A stretch of 64,000 bases of DNA from RYN-230 sp963829725 (GCA_963829725.1 CAWHJW010000009.1:310001-374000); one strand, 5' to 3'; numbered from the stretch's first letter, positions 40,080-49,222 are shown. The notes: a model not told the origin generated them from the letters alone. Numbers and translations are program-made.

Positions 40080-41161
40080 AGGTCGTCATCGCGCCGGACT
40101 CGTTCAAGGGCAGCATCACCGCGGCGGACGCCGCGGCGGCCCTGGCGGACGGGTGGCGCAGCGCCCGGCCCGGCGATGACGTGCGGTGCATTCCGCTCGC
40201 CGACGGCGGCGAGGGCACCCTGGACGTGCTGGCCGCCGCGGTGCCCGGCGCCTGCTGGCACCGGTCCCGGGTCACCGGGCCGGACGGGCGCCCGGCCGAC
40301 TGCCCGTGGCTGGAACTGCCCGGCGGCGGGGCCGCGGTGGAACTGGCCCGGGCTAGCGGGCTCCCGCTGCTGGCCGCGCCCGACCCGCTGGGCGCGCAGA
40401 CCACCGGGCTGGGCGAGATCATCGGGCATGCGCTGGACGCCGGGGCGCGCCAGGTGACGGTCGCGCTCGGCGGCTCCGCCTCCACCGACGGCGGCACCGG
40501 GGCGCTGGCCGCGCTCGGCGCCCGGTTCCTCGGCGCGTCCGGGTGGCCACTGCCCGCGGGCGGCGGGGCGCTCCGCGGCCTGGCCGCCGTGGACCTGGCC
40601 GGGCTGCGCCGCCCGCCGCCCGGCGGGGTCAGCTGCCTGTCCGATGTGCGGGCCCCGCTGCTCGGGCCGTCCGGCGCGGCCGCCGTGTTCGGCCCGCAGA
40701 AGGGCGCCAGCCCGGCCGAGGTAGAACAGCTGGACGCCGGGCTGGCCCGGCTGGCCAGGATCCTCGGCGGGGAGCCGGCCGCCGCCGGGGCCGGGGCGGC
40801 GGGCGGCACCGGCTACGGCCTGGCTGCCGCGTGGGGCGCGGTCATCGTCCCCGGGGCGACCCGGCTGTGCCAGCTGGCCGGGCTGGAGACGGCGCTGGCC
40901 GGGGCCGGCCTGGTCATCACCGGCGAAGGCTGCTACGACCGCACCTCGGCGGACGGCAAGGTGACCGGGACCGTGCTGGCCGCCGCCGCGGCGGCCGGCG
41001 TGCCCGCCGCGCTGGCGGCGGGCCAGCTGGCCGCCGACCCGCCGCCGGGGGCCCGGCACGCCCTGGCGCTGGCCGCGCTGGCCGGCGGCGCGGCCCCGGC
41101 GCTGGCCGACCCGGCCCGCTGGCTCCGGCTGGCCGGCGAGCACCTCGCCGCAATCTGCTAG
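40076..41161 (+). CDS. glxK: Glycerate kinase (GarK/GlxK family)
   Basis: A 361-residue kinase phosphorylating D-glycerate, usually to 2-phosphoglycerate. Family features: KVVIAPDSFKGSITAADAAA, IPLADGGEGTLDVL, VALGGSASTDGGTGALAALG, VFGPQKGASPAEVEQLD and VITGEGCYDRTSADGKVTG. The GTG overlaps the adenylate kinase stop, so the two are coupled. The usual partners (tartronate semialdehyde reductase, glyoxylate carboligase) are absent. The pairing with adenylate kinase and a PRPP synthetase is unusual. Confidence 0.92.
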   Translation: MKVVIAPDSFKGSITAADAAAALADGWRSARPGDDVRCIPLADGGEGTLDVLAAAVPGACWHRSRVTGPDGRPADCPWLELPGGGAAVELARASGLPLLAAPDPLGAQTTGLGEIIGHALDAGARQVTVALGGSASTDGGTGALAALGARFLGASGWPLPAGGGALRGLAAVDLAGLRRPPPGGVSCLSDVRAPLLGPSGAAAVFGPQKGASPAEVEQLDAGLARLARILGGEPAAAGAGAAGGTGYGLAAAWGAVIVPGATRLCQLAGLETALAGAGLVITGEGCYDRTSADGKVTGTVLAAAAAAGVPAALAAGQLAADPPPGARHALALAALAGGAAPALADPARWLRLAGEHLAAIC

Positions 41162-41206
41162 CTGCGCTGGCCCGGGGGGGCCACCCCGCCCCACTACCCT
41201 GGGCGC

Positions 41207-42151
41207 GTGCAGGACATCGCGGTCTTCAGCGGCAGCGCCCATCCCGAGCTGGCCGCCGAGATCTGCGCGGACCTCGGCGAGCGGCTCCGCCCGGTGCGGC
41301 TGCGCCGGTTCGCCAACGACTGCATGGAGGTGCAGCTCCAGTCCAACTGCCGGGAACGCGACGTCTTCCTCATCCAGCCGCTGTGCGCGCCGGTCCAGGA
41401 GCACCTGGTCGAGCTGCTGCTGATGCTGGACGCCGCCCGCGGCGCCTCGGCGGCCCGGGTGACCGCGGTCATCCCGCACTACGCCTACGCGCGCTCGGAC
41501 AAGAAGGACATGCCCCGGGTGTCCATCGGCGGCCGCCTCGTCGCCGACCTGCTGGTCACCGCGGGGGCGAACCGGGTGCTGACGATGACCCTGCACTCGC
41601 CGCAGGTGCACGGGTTCTTCTCGGTACCGGTGGACCACCTGCACGCGCTCCGCGAGCTGGCGGGCCATTTCCGGGACACCGACCTGTCCAATACCGTCGT
41701 GGTCTCACCCGACCTGGGCAACGCGAAGCAGGCGGCGGCCTTCGCCCGGCGGCTGGGCCTGCCGGTCGCGGCCGGCGCGAAACAGCGGTTCAGCGACGAG
41801 GAAGTCACCATCACCTCCATCATCGGTGACGTGACCGGCCGGGACGTTATCGTGCTGGACGACGAGATCGCCCGCGGCAGCACCGTCGTGGAACTGCTGG
41901 CCCGGCTGCGCGAGCATGACGTCCGGTCGGTGCGGGTCGCCTGCACCCACGGCCTGTTCGCCGACGGCGCACTGCAGCGCATCGAGGCGGCGCCGGAGGT
42001 GACCGAGGTCGTCTGCACCAACACCGTGCCGATCCCGGCCGAGCTGCGCGGCGGCAAGCTGACGGTGATCTCGCTCGCCCCGGCGCTCGCCGAGGCGATC
42101 CGCCGGATCCACGAGGGCGAGTCGGTCAGCGTGCTGTTCGGCCCGCACTGA
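41207..42151 (+). CDS. Ribose-phosphate pyrophosphokinase (PRPP synthetase) paralogue
   Basis: A 314-residue Prs-family enzyme making PRPP from ribose-5-phosphate and ATP. Segments: DIAVFSGSAHPELAAEICAD, CRERDVFLIQPLCAPVQEHL, AVIPHYAYARSDKKDMPRVS, and the PRPP loop VIVLDDEIARGSTVVELLA. The flexible loop has SDKKDMPRVSIGG in place of the classic QDKKHRGREPIS, so it is a diverged paralogue; the housekeeping copy is normally next to glmU. TACCCT at 41195-41200 ends 6 bases before the GTG, suggesting a leaderless mRNA separate from the kinases upstream. Confidence 0.87.
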   Translation: MQDIAVFSGSAHPELAAEICADLGERLRPVRLRRFANDCMEVQLQSNCRERDVFLIQPLCAPVQEHLVELLLMLDAARGASAARVTAVIPHYAYARSDKKDMPRVSIGGRLVADLLVTAGANRVLTMTLHSPQVHGFFSVPVDHLHALRELAGHFRDTDLSNTVVVSPDLGNAKQAAAFARRLGLPVAAGAKQRFSDEEVTITSIIGDVTGRDVIVLDDEIARGSTVVELLARLREHDVRSVRVACTHGLFADGALQRIEAAPEVTEVVCTNTVPIPAELRGGKLTVISLAPALAEAIRRIHEGESVSVLFGPH

Positions 42152-42267
42152 TCCGGGCTGATCTGCCGCAGCCGCCCGGCCAGGCCGGGCCAGAACGGTT
42201 AGGCTCACGGTGACGGCCCGGAATGGCGGCATAAAGCCGGGGGATGGGCGGCGGAAAGGGTGGCCTC

Positions 42268-43115
42268 ATGACAGGGAACTGGCTGAGCGCTCCAGTCGCG
42301 GAGTCCTGCGAGCCGGTGGGCTTCGACACCAGCGTGGCGCACCCGGCCCGGGTGTACGACTACTGGCTGGGCGGAAAGGACCACTTCGAGGCGGACCGGG
42401 CGGCTGGCGCCGCCGCGGCCGAGGCCAACCCGGCGATCCTGCCCGGCGTGCGGGCCAACCGGCAGTTCCTCGCCCGGGCGGTGCGGTACCTGGCTGACGC
42501 GGGCATCCGCCAGTTCCTGGACATCGGGACCGGCCTGCCCTCGGCGAACAACACGCACGAAGTCGCCCAGGCGGCCGCCCCCGAATCGCGCGTGGTCTAC
42601 GTGGACAACGACCCCATCGTGCTGGCCCACGCCCGGGCCCTGCTGACCAGCACGCCGGAAGGGGTGACCGCCTACCTGGACGCCGACGCGCGCGACGTGG
42701 ACTCGATCACGCGGCGCGCGGCGCAGACGCTCGACTTCGGCCAGCCCGTGGCGGTCATGGCGCTGATGGTGATGCAGTACATCCCAGATGAGGATGACCC
42801 GCACTCGATCATCTCCCGGCTGGTGGATGCCGTCCCCCCGGCAGCTACCTGGCCCTGTCCGACACGGTCAGCGGCGTCGGCGAAGAGGTCGCCAAGGTGG
42901 CGACCGCCCGGCTCAACGAGCGGATGGGAAGTATCCAGCTCCGCCGCCGCCCGGTGACGGAGATCGAGGGGTACTTCGCCGGGCTGGAGCTGGTCGAGCC
43001 GGGGGTCGTGCAGTTGAACCGGTGGCGCCCGCCGGTGCTGGACCTCGCGCCGTCCCAGGACCTGGCGTCGGCCCAGGATCTGCCTGCCTACTGTGGGATC
43101 GGCCGCAAACCCTAG
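42268..43115 (+). pseudogene. DUF574-type SAM methyltransferase split by a frameshift
   Basis: The first frame gives a typical actinobacterial DUF574 methyltransferase: FDTSVAHPARVYDYWLGGKD, FLDIGTGLPSANNTHEVAQ, VVYVDNDPIVLAHARALL and VMALMVMQYIPDEDDPHSI. At 42833-42838 (six C after GT) the frame breaks. The following frame resumes the family with MGSIQLRRRPVTEIEGYFAG, LELVEPGVVQLNRWRP and ends at 43115. Seven C would restore PPGSYLALSD and one continuous gene. Either a one-base deletion in a C-run inactivated it, or it is a sequencing error. ATG 42268 has GGAAAGGG upstream. Substrates of this family are unknown. Confidence 0.8.
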
Positions 43116-45241
43116 CTGCGCTCGATGGTGCGCGTCACCTGCTCGGTGGTGAGCGGCAGGTCACGCACCCGCACCCCGACCGCGTCGGCCACGGCGTTGC
43201 CGATGGCACCGGCCACCGGGCCCTGGGCGAGTTCCCCCGCGCCGGTCTCCGGCTCGCCCGGCGCGGCCACGATCCGCACCGTGACCTGCGGCACCTCGGT
43301 GAACCGCAGGATCGGGTAACTGTCCCAGGTGACCGACGTGATCCGGGTGCGGTCGAAGCGGACCCGCTCGCGCAGCGCCCAGCTGGCGCTCTGGATCGCG
43401 CCGCCCTCGACCTGGTTGGCCACCCCGTCCGGGTTGATCACCCGGCCGACGTCCACGGCGAGCCACAGGCGGCGCAGCGCGATGCTGGTGTCCGCGGACA
43501 CCTCGGCCACGGCCGCGCAGTAGCCGGCCAGGCCCTTGTACCGCGCGTAGGCCAGGCCGAACCCTGTCCCGCCGTCCCGGGGCCGGGCCGCCCAGCCGGA
43601 GGCGGCCGTCACCTCCTCGATGACCCGCCGGGCCCGCGGGTCGCTGAGGTGGGCCAGCCGGAACGCGGCCGGGTCAGCCCCGGCCGCCTCCGCCAGCTCA
43701 TCCATGAATGACTCGATCGCGAACACGTTGAGGAACGCGCCCAGGGACCGCAGCGACGAGGTCCGGACCGGCATCTCCAGCAGCCGGTGCCGGGTCACCG
43801 CCAGGTCCGGGATGTCATACCCGGGCACCGCGTTGCGCGTCGCGCCCATCGCCCCGGTCGGCGGCCCGTCCAGCGCGGCCGGGATCGGCGCCCCGCCGGC
43901 CCGGTGCGCCAGCGCGAGCAGCCGCGGCTCGCCGCCGCTGCCCGGGCGGCCGATGAAGCCGTTGCTCCACACGTCCTGCCGCCAGCTGACGATCCGCCCG
44001 GTGGCGTCCAGGCCGGCCGACAGCCGGGCCAGCATGGCCGGCCCGACCGGGCCCCAGCCCAGCTCGTCCTCCCGGGTCCAGAGCACCCGCACCGGGCGGC
44101 CGGGCACCGCCCGGGCCAGCAGCAGCGCGTCGGCCGCCGCGTCATCCGCGGCGTTGTGCCCGTAGACGCCGGCGCCCTCCACGTGGTGCACGATGAGCTG
44201 CTCCGGGTCCAGGCCGAGGCCGGCGGCCAGCGCACCGCGCAGCGCGAAGATGCCCTGGCTGTGCGTCCATACCTCGGCCGCCGTACCGTCCCACCGGGCG
44301 ATGGCGCAGCTCGGCGCCATGGAGGCGTGCGCGAGGAACGGCCGGGTGAACTCGGACTGCCGGGTGAGCGTGACCCGGCCCGCCGCGGCCGGGTCACGGC
44401 GGGCCACCACCGGCTCCGCCTGCTCGGGCGCGGACAGCAGGAAGCCGCGCAGGTCGTCCTCGTCGGGCAGTGACTCGCGCACCGTCCACCGCGCCGCCGC
44501 GGCCAGCCGCGCGGCCGCGGTCACGGCGGCCCGGTCCCGGCCGGCCACGACGGCCAGGAACGAGCCGTCCGTTACCTGCGCCAGCACCCCGGGCGGCAGG
44601 TCGGCCGGGCCGACGCCGTCCAGCCGCGCGTCCAGCGCGGGGGGGCGGACCACCCGGCCGTACGCCATGCCCGGCAGCACCATGTCGTGCAGGAAGCGGG
44701 GACGGCCGGCCACCTTGTCCGGCAGGTCGATGCGGGCCGCGCTGCGGCCCGCCACCGACCACCGGGCGGCCGGCTTGGCCGGCGCGGCGGGCAGCGCCGC
44801 CTCGCCGAGCAGGCCGGGCTCGTCCAGCGACCAGTAGCTGAGGCCGGTGGCGCCGTCCGGGCCGCGGATCTGGCCGTCCGTCACGGACAGCGCACCCGGG
44901 CCGGTGCCCAGCTTCGCGGCGGCGGCGGCCAGGAACGCGGCCCGGGCCTGGGCACAGGCCTGGCGCAGCGCGCCCCCGGAGTCCTCGACCGACCGGCTGC
45001 CCGAGGTGACGCCCTCGTCCGGGCTCCCGGCGGTGCTCACCGGGGCTACCCGGACCCGGCCCAGGGCGACGTCGAGCTCGTCGGCCGCGATCTGGGCCAG
45101 TGCGGTCCACACGCCCTGGCCGTACTCGACCTTGCCGGACCGGATGGTCACCACGCCGTCCGCGCCGAAGTCGAGCCAGTCCCGCAGCGCCGGGTTGGCG
45201 GCCAGGCTCGGCGGCAGGCCGCCCGCGCCAGGCCCGCTCAT
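43112..45241 (-). CDS. Molybdenum hydroxylase large subunit, isoquinoline 1-oxidoreductase beta type
   Basis: A 709-residue molybdopterin-binding subunit of the xanthine dehydrogenase/aldehyde oxidase superfamily. The N-terminus FGADGVVTIRSGKVEYGQGV and WTALAQIAADELDVALGRVR is the IorB arrangement. A second half carries HNAADDAAADALLLARAVPG, MGATRNAVPGYDIPDLAV and the catalytic-glutamate region PETGAGELAQGPVAGAIGN. ATG 45241 overlaps the small-subunit stop. There is no separate FAD subunit; IorAB-type enzymes pass electrons to a cytochrome or other acceptor. It likely hydroxylates an N-heterocycle or aldehyde. Confidence 0.85.
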   Translation of the reverse strand: MSGPGAGGLPPSLAANPALRDWLDFGADGVVTIRSGKVEYGQGVWTALAQIAADELDVALGRVRVAPVSTAGSPDEGVTSGSRSVEDSGGALRQACAQARAAFLAAAAAKLGTGPGALSVTDGQIRGPDGATGLSYWSLDEPGLLGEAALPAAPAKPAARWSVAGRSAARIDLPDKVAGRPRFLHDMVLPGMAYGRVVRPPALDARLDGVGPADLPPGVLAQVTDGSFLAVVAGRDRAAVTAAARLAAAARWTVRESLPDEDDLRGFLLSAPEQAEPVVARRDPAAAGRVTLTRQSEFTRPFLAHASMAPSCAIARWDGTAAEVWTHSQGIFALRGALAAGLGLDPEQLIVHHVEGAGVYGHNAADDAAADALLLARAVPGRPVRVLWTREDELGWGPVGPAMLARLSAGLDATGRIVSWRQDVWSNGFIGRPGSGGEPRLLALAHRAGGAPIPAALDGPPTGAMGATRNAVPGYDIPDLAVTRHRLLEMPVRTSSLRSLGAFLNVFAIESFMDELAEAAGADPAAFRLAHLSDPRARRVIEEVTAASGWAARPRDGGTGFGLAYARYKGLAGYCAAVAEVSADTSIALRRLWLAVDVGRVINPDGVANQVEGGAIQSASWALRERVRFDRTRITSVTWDSYPILRFTEVPQVTVRIVAAPGEPETGAGELAQGPVAGAIGNAVADAVGVRVRDLPLTTEQVTRTIERS

Positions 45242-45738
45242 GCTGGCCGGCCCGGCCCGGCCTGGGCGGCTGGCGGCATCTGGCTGGCCGCGCGCAGCAC
45301 CGCGCGGATGATCCGGCCGTGCGTCCCGCACCGGCACAGGTTGCCGTCGAGCCCCTGCCGCACCTGCTGCTCCGTGGGGGCCGGGTTGCTGCGCAGCAGT
45401 GCCACCGCGCTCATGATCATGCCGGACGTGCAGTACCCGCACTGCGCCGCCTGCTCGTCCAGGAACGCCTGCTGGACGGCGTGCAGCGGGCCGCCGCCGG
45501 CCAGTCCCTCCACGGTGGTGATGTCGTGCCCATCGGCCGCCCAGGCCGGGAAGTCGCAGGAGGACCGGGCCTGGCCGTCCAGGAGCACGAAGCATGCGCC
45601 GCACAGCCCGACGCCGCAGCCGAACCGCGGGCCGGACAGGCCCAGGTCATGCCGGAGCACGTCCAGCAGCGGCGCCCCCGGCTCACAGGACAGGACCCGC
45701 TCCGCGCCGTTCACCGTCACCCGGATGTCTTGCGTCAT
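45238..45738 (-). CDS. Molybdenum hydroxylase 2Fe-2S small subunit, isoquinoline 1-oxidoreductase alpha type
   Basis: A 166-residue electron-transfer subunit with two [2Fe-2S] clusters. Plant-type cluster: FGCGVGLCGACFVLLDGQ with a distal Cys in RSSCDFP. Second cluster: QCGYCTSGMIMSAVALL and DGNLCRCGTHGRI. ATG 45738 follows GCGGAGGGC. The open frame continues upstream to 45837 without a better start. It is translationally coupled to the large subunit by ATGA. The gene is divergent from an alpha/beta hydrolase; together they may form a degradation module for a heterocycle. Confidence 0.9.
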   Translation of the reverse strand: MTQDIRVTVNGAERVLSCEPGAPLLDVLRHDLGLSGPRFGCGVGLCGACFVLLDGQARSSCDFPAWAADGHDITTVEGLAGGGPLHAVQQAFLDEQAAQCGYCTSGMIMSAVALLRSNPAPTEQQVRQGLDGNLCRCGTHGRIIRAVLRAASQMPPAAQAGPGRPA

Positions 45739-45854
45739 GCCCTCCGCTCCGCTCCGCGGGGCCGCGCCGCCCGGTTGACGGTCCCCGCTCCCAGAGAGTA
45801 TGCATTCGTTTGCAGGGAATGGCCAGCGCATCGGCACGTGGAGGAGGCAGCCGG

Positions 45855-46943
45855 GTGGACGAACGGGTAACGATGGCGATCTCGAACTGGGCCCCGCGAT
45901 TCACGGCCAACGGGGTGACCGCGGGCGACTTCGCGCGGATCACCGCGGGCCTGGAGCGGTGGGAGGACTGGTGCGCGGCGTGGAGCGCCGTCGCCGCCGA
46001 GCACGAGGAACTGGGCCGGGCCGCACTGGCAGCGGGCCGCGAGATGTCCGGCGGCGCGCACCTGGCCCGCGCGGCGGTCTACTACCACTTCGCCAAGTTC
46101 CTGTTCGTGGACGACCTGGCCCAGATGCGGACGGCGCACCAGTCCGCGGTGCGCTGCCTGGACGACGCGCTGCCCTACCTGGACCCGCCCGGGCGCCGGA
46201 TCGAGATCCCGTTCGCGGGCTCCCGGATGGCCGGCGTGCTCCGGCAGCCGCCGGGGGAGGGGCCGCACCCTGTCATGATCATGCTCTCCGGCCTGGACTC
46301 GGCCAAGGAGGAACTGCGCAGCACCGAGGAGCTGTTCCTGGCCCGCGGCATCGCCACCTTCAGCGTGGACGGCCCCGGCCAGGGCGAGGCCGAGTACGAC
46401 CTGGCCATCCGCGGCGACTGGGAAGTGCCCGGCGCGGCCATCATCGACTGGCTGGTCACCGAGCCGGGGCTGGACCCGGGCCGGATCGGCGTGTGGGGGG
46501 TCAGCCTCGGCGGCTACTACGCACCGCGGGTGGCCAGCGGGGATGACCGGGTCCGCGCCTGCGTCGCGCTGGCCGGCCCGTACAACTTCGCCGACCACTG
46601 GGACAACCGCCCGGTGCTCACCCGCGAGGCGTTCCGGGTCCGGTCCAAGTCGCCGGATCTCGAGGCGGCCCGGGACGTAGCCGGCCAGCTCAGCATGGCG
46701 GGCCGGGCGGGACTGATCCGCTGCCCGCTGCTGGCCGTGATGGGCAAGCTGGACCGGCTGATCCCGTGGCAGGACGCGGCCCGGCTGGTCGAGGAGGCGG
46801 GCGGCCCGGCTGAGCTGCTGCTGCTGGAGCAGGGCAACCACGGCTGCGCCAACCTGTCCCCCTTCCACCGGTACCAGACCGCGGACTGGGTGGCGGAGCA
46901 GCTCGGCGCGCGGACGAGGAGGCCGGCCGGGGCGGTGTCATGA
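45855..46943 (+). CDS. Alpha/beta hydrolase, 2,6-dihydroxypseudooxynicotine hydrolase/FrsA-like
   Basis: A 362-residue hydrolase. A helical N-terminal cap of about 120 residues (ARAAVYYHFAKFLFVDDLAQ) precedes the alpha/beta core, the same layout as the C-C bond hydrolase of nicotine degradation and as DUF1100/FrsA proteins. The nucleophile is Ser in WGVSLGGYYAPR; PVMIMLSGLDSAKEE forms the oxyanion region; the His is in LLEQGNHGCANL. GTG 45855 follows GGAGGAGGC. Divergence from a molybdenum hydroxylase parallels nicotine-type pathways, where hydroxylation precedes hydrolysis. The substrate is not shown. Confidence 0.78.
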   Translation: MDERVTMAISNWAPRFTANGVTAGDFARITAGLERWEDWCAAWSAVAAEHEELGRAALAAGREMSGGAHLARAAVYYHFAKFLFVDDLAQMRTAHQSAVRCLDDALPYLDPPGRRIEIPFAGSRMAGVLRQPPGEGPHPVMIMLSGLDSAKEELRSTEELFLARGIATFSVDGPGQGEAEYDLAIRGDWEVPGAAIIDWLVTEPGLDPGRIGVWGVSLGGYYAPRVASGDDRVRACVALAGPYNFADHWDNRPVLTREAFRVRSKSPDLEAARDVAGQLSMAGRAGLIRCPLLAVMGKLDRLIPWQDAARLVEEAGGPAELLLLEQGNHGCANLSPFHRYQTADWVAEQLGARTRRPAGAVS

Positions 46944-46947
46944 TCGG

Positions 46948-47118
46948 GTGGCCGGGGGCGCGCCCGTGCTGGACAAGCAGCCGGTGCCGGCCTATGCGGA
47001 CGAGAAGTTCCGCCGCGAGGCGCGGCGGGCCTGGTCCACCGCGTTCGTGTCACACATCCGCTGGGCGACCGCGGGCGGCCGGACCGAGCGCACCACGCAC
47101 CCCCGCCGTGGCGGTTGA
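46948..47118 (+). pseudogene. Fragment of a class II glutamine amidotransferase
   Basis: A 56-codon frame four bases after the hydrolase stop reads LDKQPVPAYADEKFRREARR and then AWSTAFVSHIRWATAGGRTE, ending soon after RTTHP. FVSHxRWATxG and the following THP are typical of YafJ/EgtC-like class II glutamine amidotransferases, but the N-terminal catalytic Cys and about 170 C-terminal residues are missing. It is a remnant. Such proteins often accompany hydrolases of this block in actinobacteria. Confidence 0.6.
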
Positions 47119-47276
47119 CGGGCCGGCTGGTGCCGCTCCCGCCAGGGAACCCGAACATCGACACCTGACCAGGACAGCCCCGGGCCGGACGGGACCGTCG
47201 GCCCGCCGCCGGGGGGCCTTCGGCCCGGGCTGGCCGCCGCCGGGCTGCCTAACGTGGATGCCGGGGAGGGGTCGCG

Positions 47277-48416
47277 ATGGCCGGTTCCGGGTTGCCATCC
47301 TCAGCGGCGCCGCACGGCGCGGGGCTCCGGCACGCCCGCCGGCGGCCTGCGGCCCGGTGCTTGCGGCACCTGGCCGGAGCAGCCGCCGTCATCGCGCTGG
47401 CCCTCCTCACCGCGCTCGCCGTGATCGTGGCCTGGCCCGGCCAGACCAGCCCGGAGGCGGGGCTGTCCCAGGACCGCCTGGCCGCCGCCGCCGCTCCTGC
47501 CGCCTGTGCCAGCGGCACCTGCTACGTGGCGGTCAGCGTGGCCACGCTGTGGGTCAGCCCGTCTTACCCGCGCCCGGTGGACCAGCCCGCCCTGGCCAGC
47601 CCGGCCCAGCCGCTGCGCTGGGTGACGAGCATGACCACCGCGCAGAAGCAGTGGCTCGTCGGCAAGCTGGAGACCCAGGCGCTGTACGGCACCAGGGTCA
47701 CCGTCATCGGCCACTCTGGCACGGCGTGGACCAAGGTCGCCGTCCCGTCCCAGCCGACCAGCCGGGACAGCCGCGGCTACCCCGGCTGGGTTCCTGCCCG
47801 CCAGCTCACCCGCACCGTCCCGGCCGCCGCCGCGAGCACCGCGGTGGTCGGGTACCGGTCCGCCTGGCTGTACACCGGGTGGGGCAGCGGGGGAGTGACC
47901 GGCCGCGGGGTGCTGCTCGCCTCGTACGGCACCCGGCTGCCCGTGGTCCGCGCCACCGCGGCCTACGTCGAGGTCGCGATGATCGGCGGCCAGCACCTGG
48001 CGCTGCGCCGGGCCGCGGTCATCCTGCACACGGCCGGCACCTCCTGGGGTGCCACCCGGGCGCGGGTGGTCGCCGAGGCGGAGAAGTTCCGCGGCCTGGC
48101 CTACCTGTGGGCGGGCACCTCCGGCTTCGGCTTCGACTGCTCGGGCTTCACCTACGCGGTGTACCAGCGCTATGGCGTGACGCTGTCCCGGGACGCCGAC
48201 CAGCAGGCGGTGCACGGCACCGCCGTCGCCCGGGCCGCGTTGCAGCCGGGTGACCTGGTCTTCTTCCGCGGCAGCCCAGGCGGCGCGATCAGCCACGTCG
48301 GCATGTACGCAGGCAGCGGGAACATGATCGACGCGCCGCACACCGGCGCCCCGGTGCGCATCGAGCCGGTGTCCGGCTTCCCGTACTACGCGGGCGCCCG
48401 CCGCTACCTCAGCTGA
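47277..48416 (+). CDS. NlpC/P60-family cell-wall peptidase
   Basis: A 379-residue predicted peptidoglycan endopeptidase. Residues 34-54 form a membrane anchor or signal (HLAGAAAVIALALLTALAVI). The middle has SH3-like regions with YPGWVPARQLT. The C-terminal NlpC/P60 domain (about residues 255-379) carries the Cys nucleophile in FGFDCSGFTYAVYQRYG, the His in GAISHVGMYAGSGNMIDAP and the polar third residue in APHTG. GGGGAGGGG precedes the ATG. It should act outside the membrane on stem peptides. Confidence 0.9.
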   Translation: MAGSGLPSSAAPHGAGLRHARRRPAARCLRHLAGAAAVIALALLTALAVIVAWPGQTSPEAGLSQDRLAAAAAPAACASGTCYVAVSVATLWVSPSYPRPVDQPALASPAQPLRWVTSMTTAQKQWLVGKLETQALYGTRVTVIGHSGTAWTKVAVPSQPTSRDSRGYPGWVPARQLTRTVPAAAASTAVVGYRSAWLYTGWGSGGVTGRGVLLASYGTRLPVVRATAAYVEVAMIGGQHLALRRAAVILHTAGTSWGATRARVVAEAEKFRGLAYLWAGTSGFGFDCSGFTYAVYQRYGVTLSRDADQQAVHGTAVARAALQPGDLVFFRGSPGGAISHVGMYAGSGNMIDAPHTGAPVRIEPVSGFPYYAGARRYLS

Positions 48417-48441
48417 CCGGGAACGGGACGCCGGGCTCACC

Positions 48442-48594
48442 TCACGTCCCGGCGGCCTCCACGCCGGGCGACGCCGGCCGCGCGCCGGGTGGCTGCGCCA
48501 GGGCCAGGCGGTAGTCGTGGCCCACGCCGGACCGCGAGTCCACGGCATCAAGGAACCACCGGTCCCAGCGGCCGTGCAGCCAGAACGCGGGCCG
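48442..48594 (-). other. Possible C-terminal protein fragment
   Basis: One minus-strand frame reads RPAFWLHGRWDRWFLDAVDS and then GVGHDYRLALAQPPG before a stop. The aromatic and charged composition is more protein-like than its surroundings, suggesting a decayed gene tail. I do not recognise a family. Confidence 0.25.
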
Positions 48595-48646
48595 GCCCAC
48601 CGGCCCGGAACGGGCGCACCGCGGGTGCGGCCGGGTGGGTGCGCGG

Positions 48647-49117
48647 CTCAGGGCGATCCGGTACACCCCGCCCGGCGGCAAGGTGCAGATCCAGGCCGGC
48701 CCGGGCCGGCCAGCCACGGTGATCGCCGTGCGCGACACCGGGATCGGCGTCGCCCCGCAGCACCTGGAGCGGATCTTCGACCGGCGCTACCGGGTCGGCG
48801 AGGCCAGGGACCGGGCCACCGGTGGCTCAGGGCTGGGCCTGGCCATCGCCCGGCGGGCCGCGCAGTCCCTGGGCGCCCGCATCGAGGTGGACAGCACGCC
48901 GGGCGGCGGCAGCGACTTCCGCCTCCTGCTCCCCCCGCCCACACCGGGTGGCCACCGCCGTGCCGTCCCGCCGGTACCTGGTGAGACTCAGGTACCGGCC
49001 GCGCTACCACGGGAGCTGATCGCAGTGCATCGTGAGCGGACGGCGGCCGGCCGGGGAGCCCGGAGAGTGCCCACGATCTTACAGCTCCGAAAACTACTCG
49101 CCGCTCTGTCCTTTTAG
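48647..49117 (+). pseudogene. C-terminal ATPase fragment of a sensor histidine kinase
   Basis: The frame starts abruptly at IRYTPPGGKVQIQ (N-box, with the key Asn missing) and continues with VIAVRDTGIGVAPQHLERIF (G1), DRRYRVGEARDRATGGSGLG (F and G2 boxes) and LAIARRAAQSLGARIEVDST. It holds only the latter two-thirds of the HATPase domain; sensor, HAMP and phosphoacceptor domains are absent. After FRLLLPPP about 45 codons are unrelated. No start codon or ribosome site is credible. It is a remnant joined to unrelated sequence on its left. Confidence 0.65.
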
Positions 49118-49222
49118 CCGCAAACATCTCACTATGCCGCTAGATTGGCCGTCGGTGCACTGTTTGTGCACAGGGGGGCACCTTTAACGGGGCCGCCTGC
49201 TAGGGGGCCGGCGGCGGCCCGG

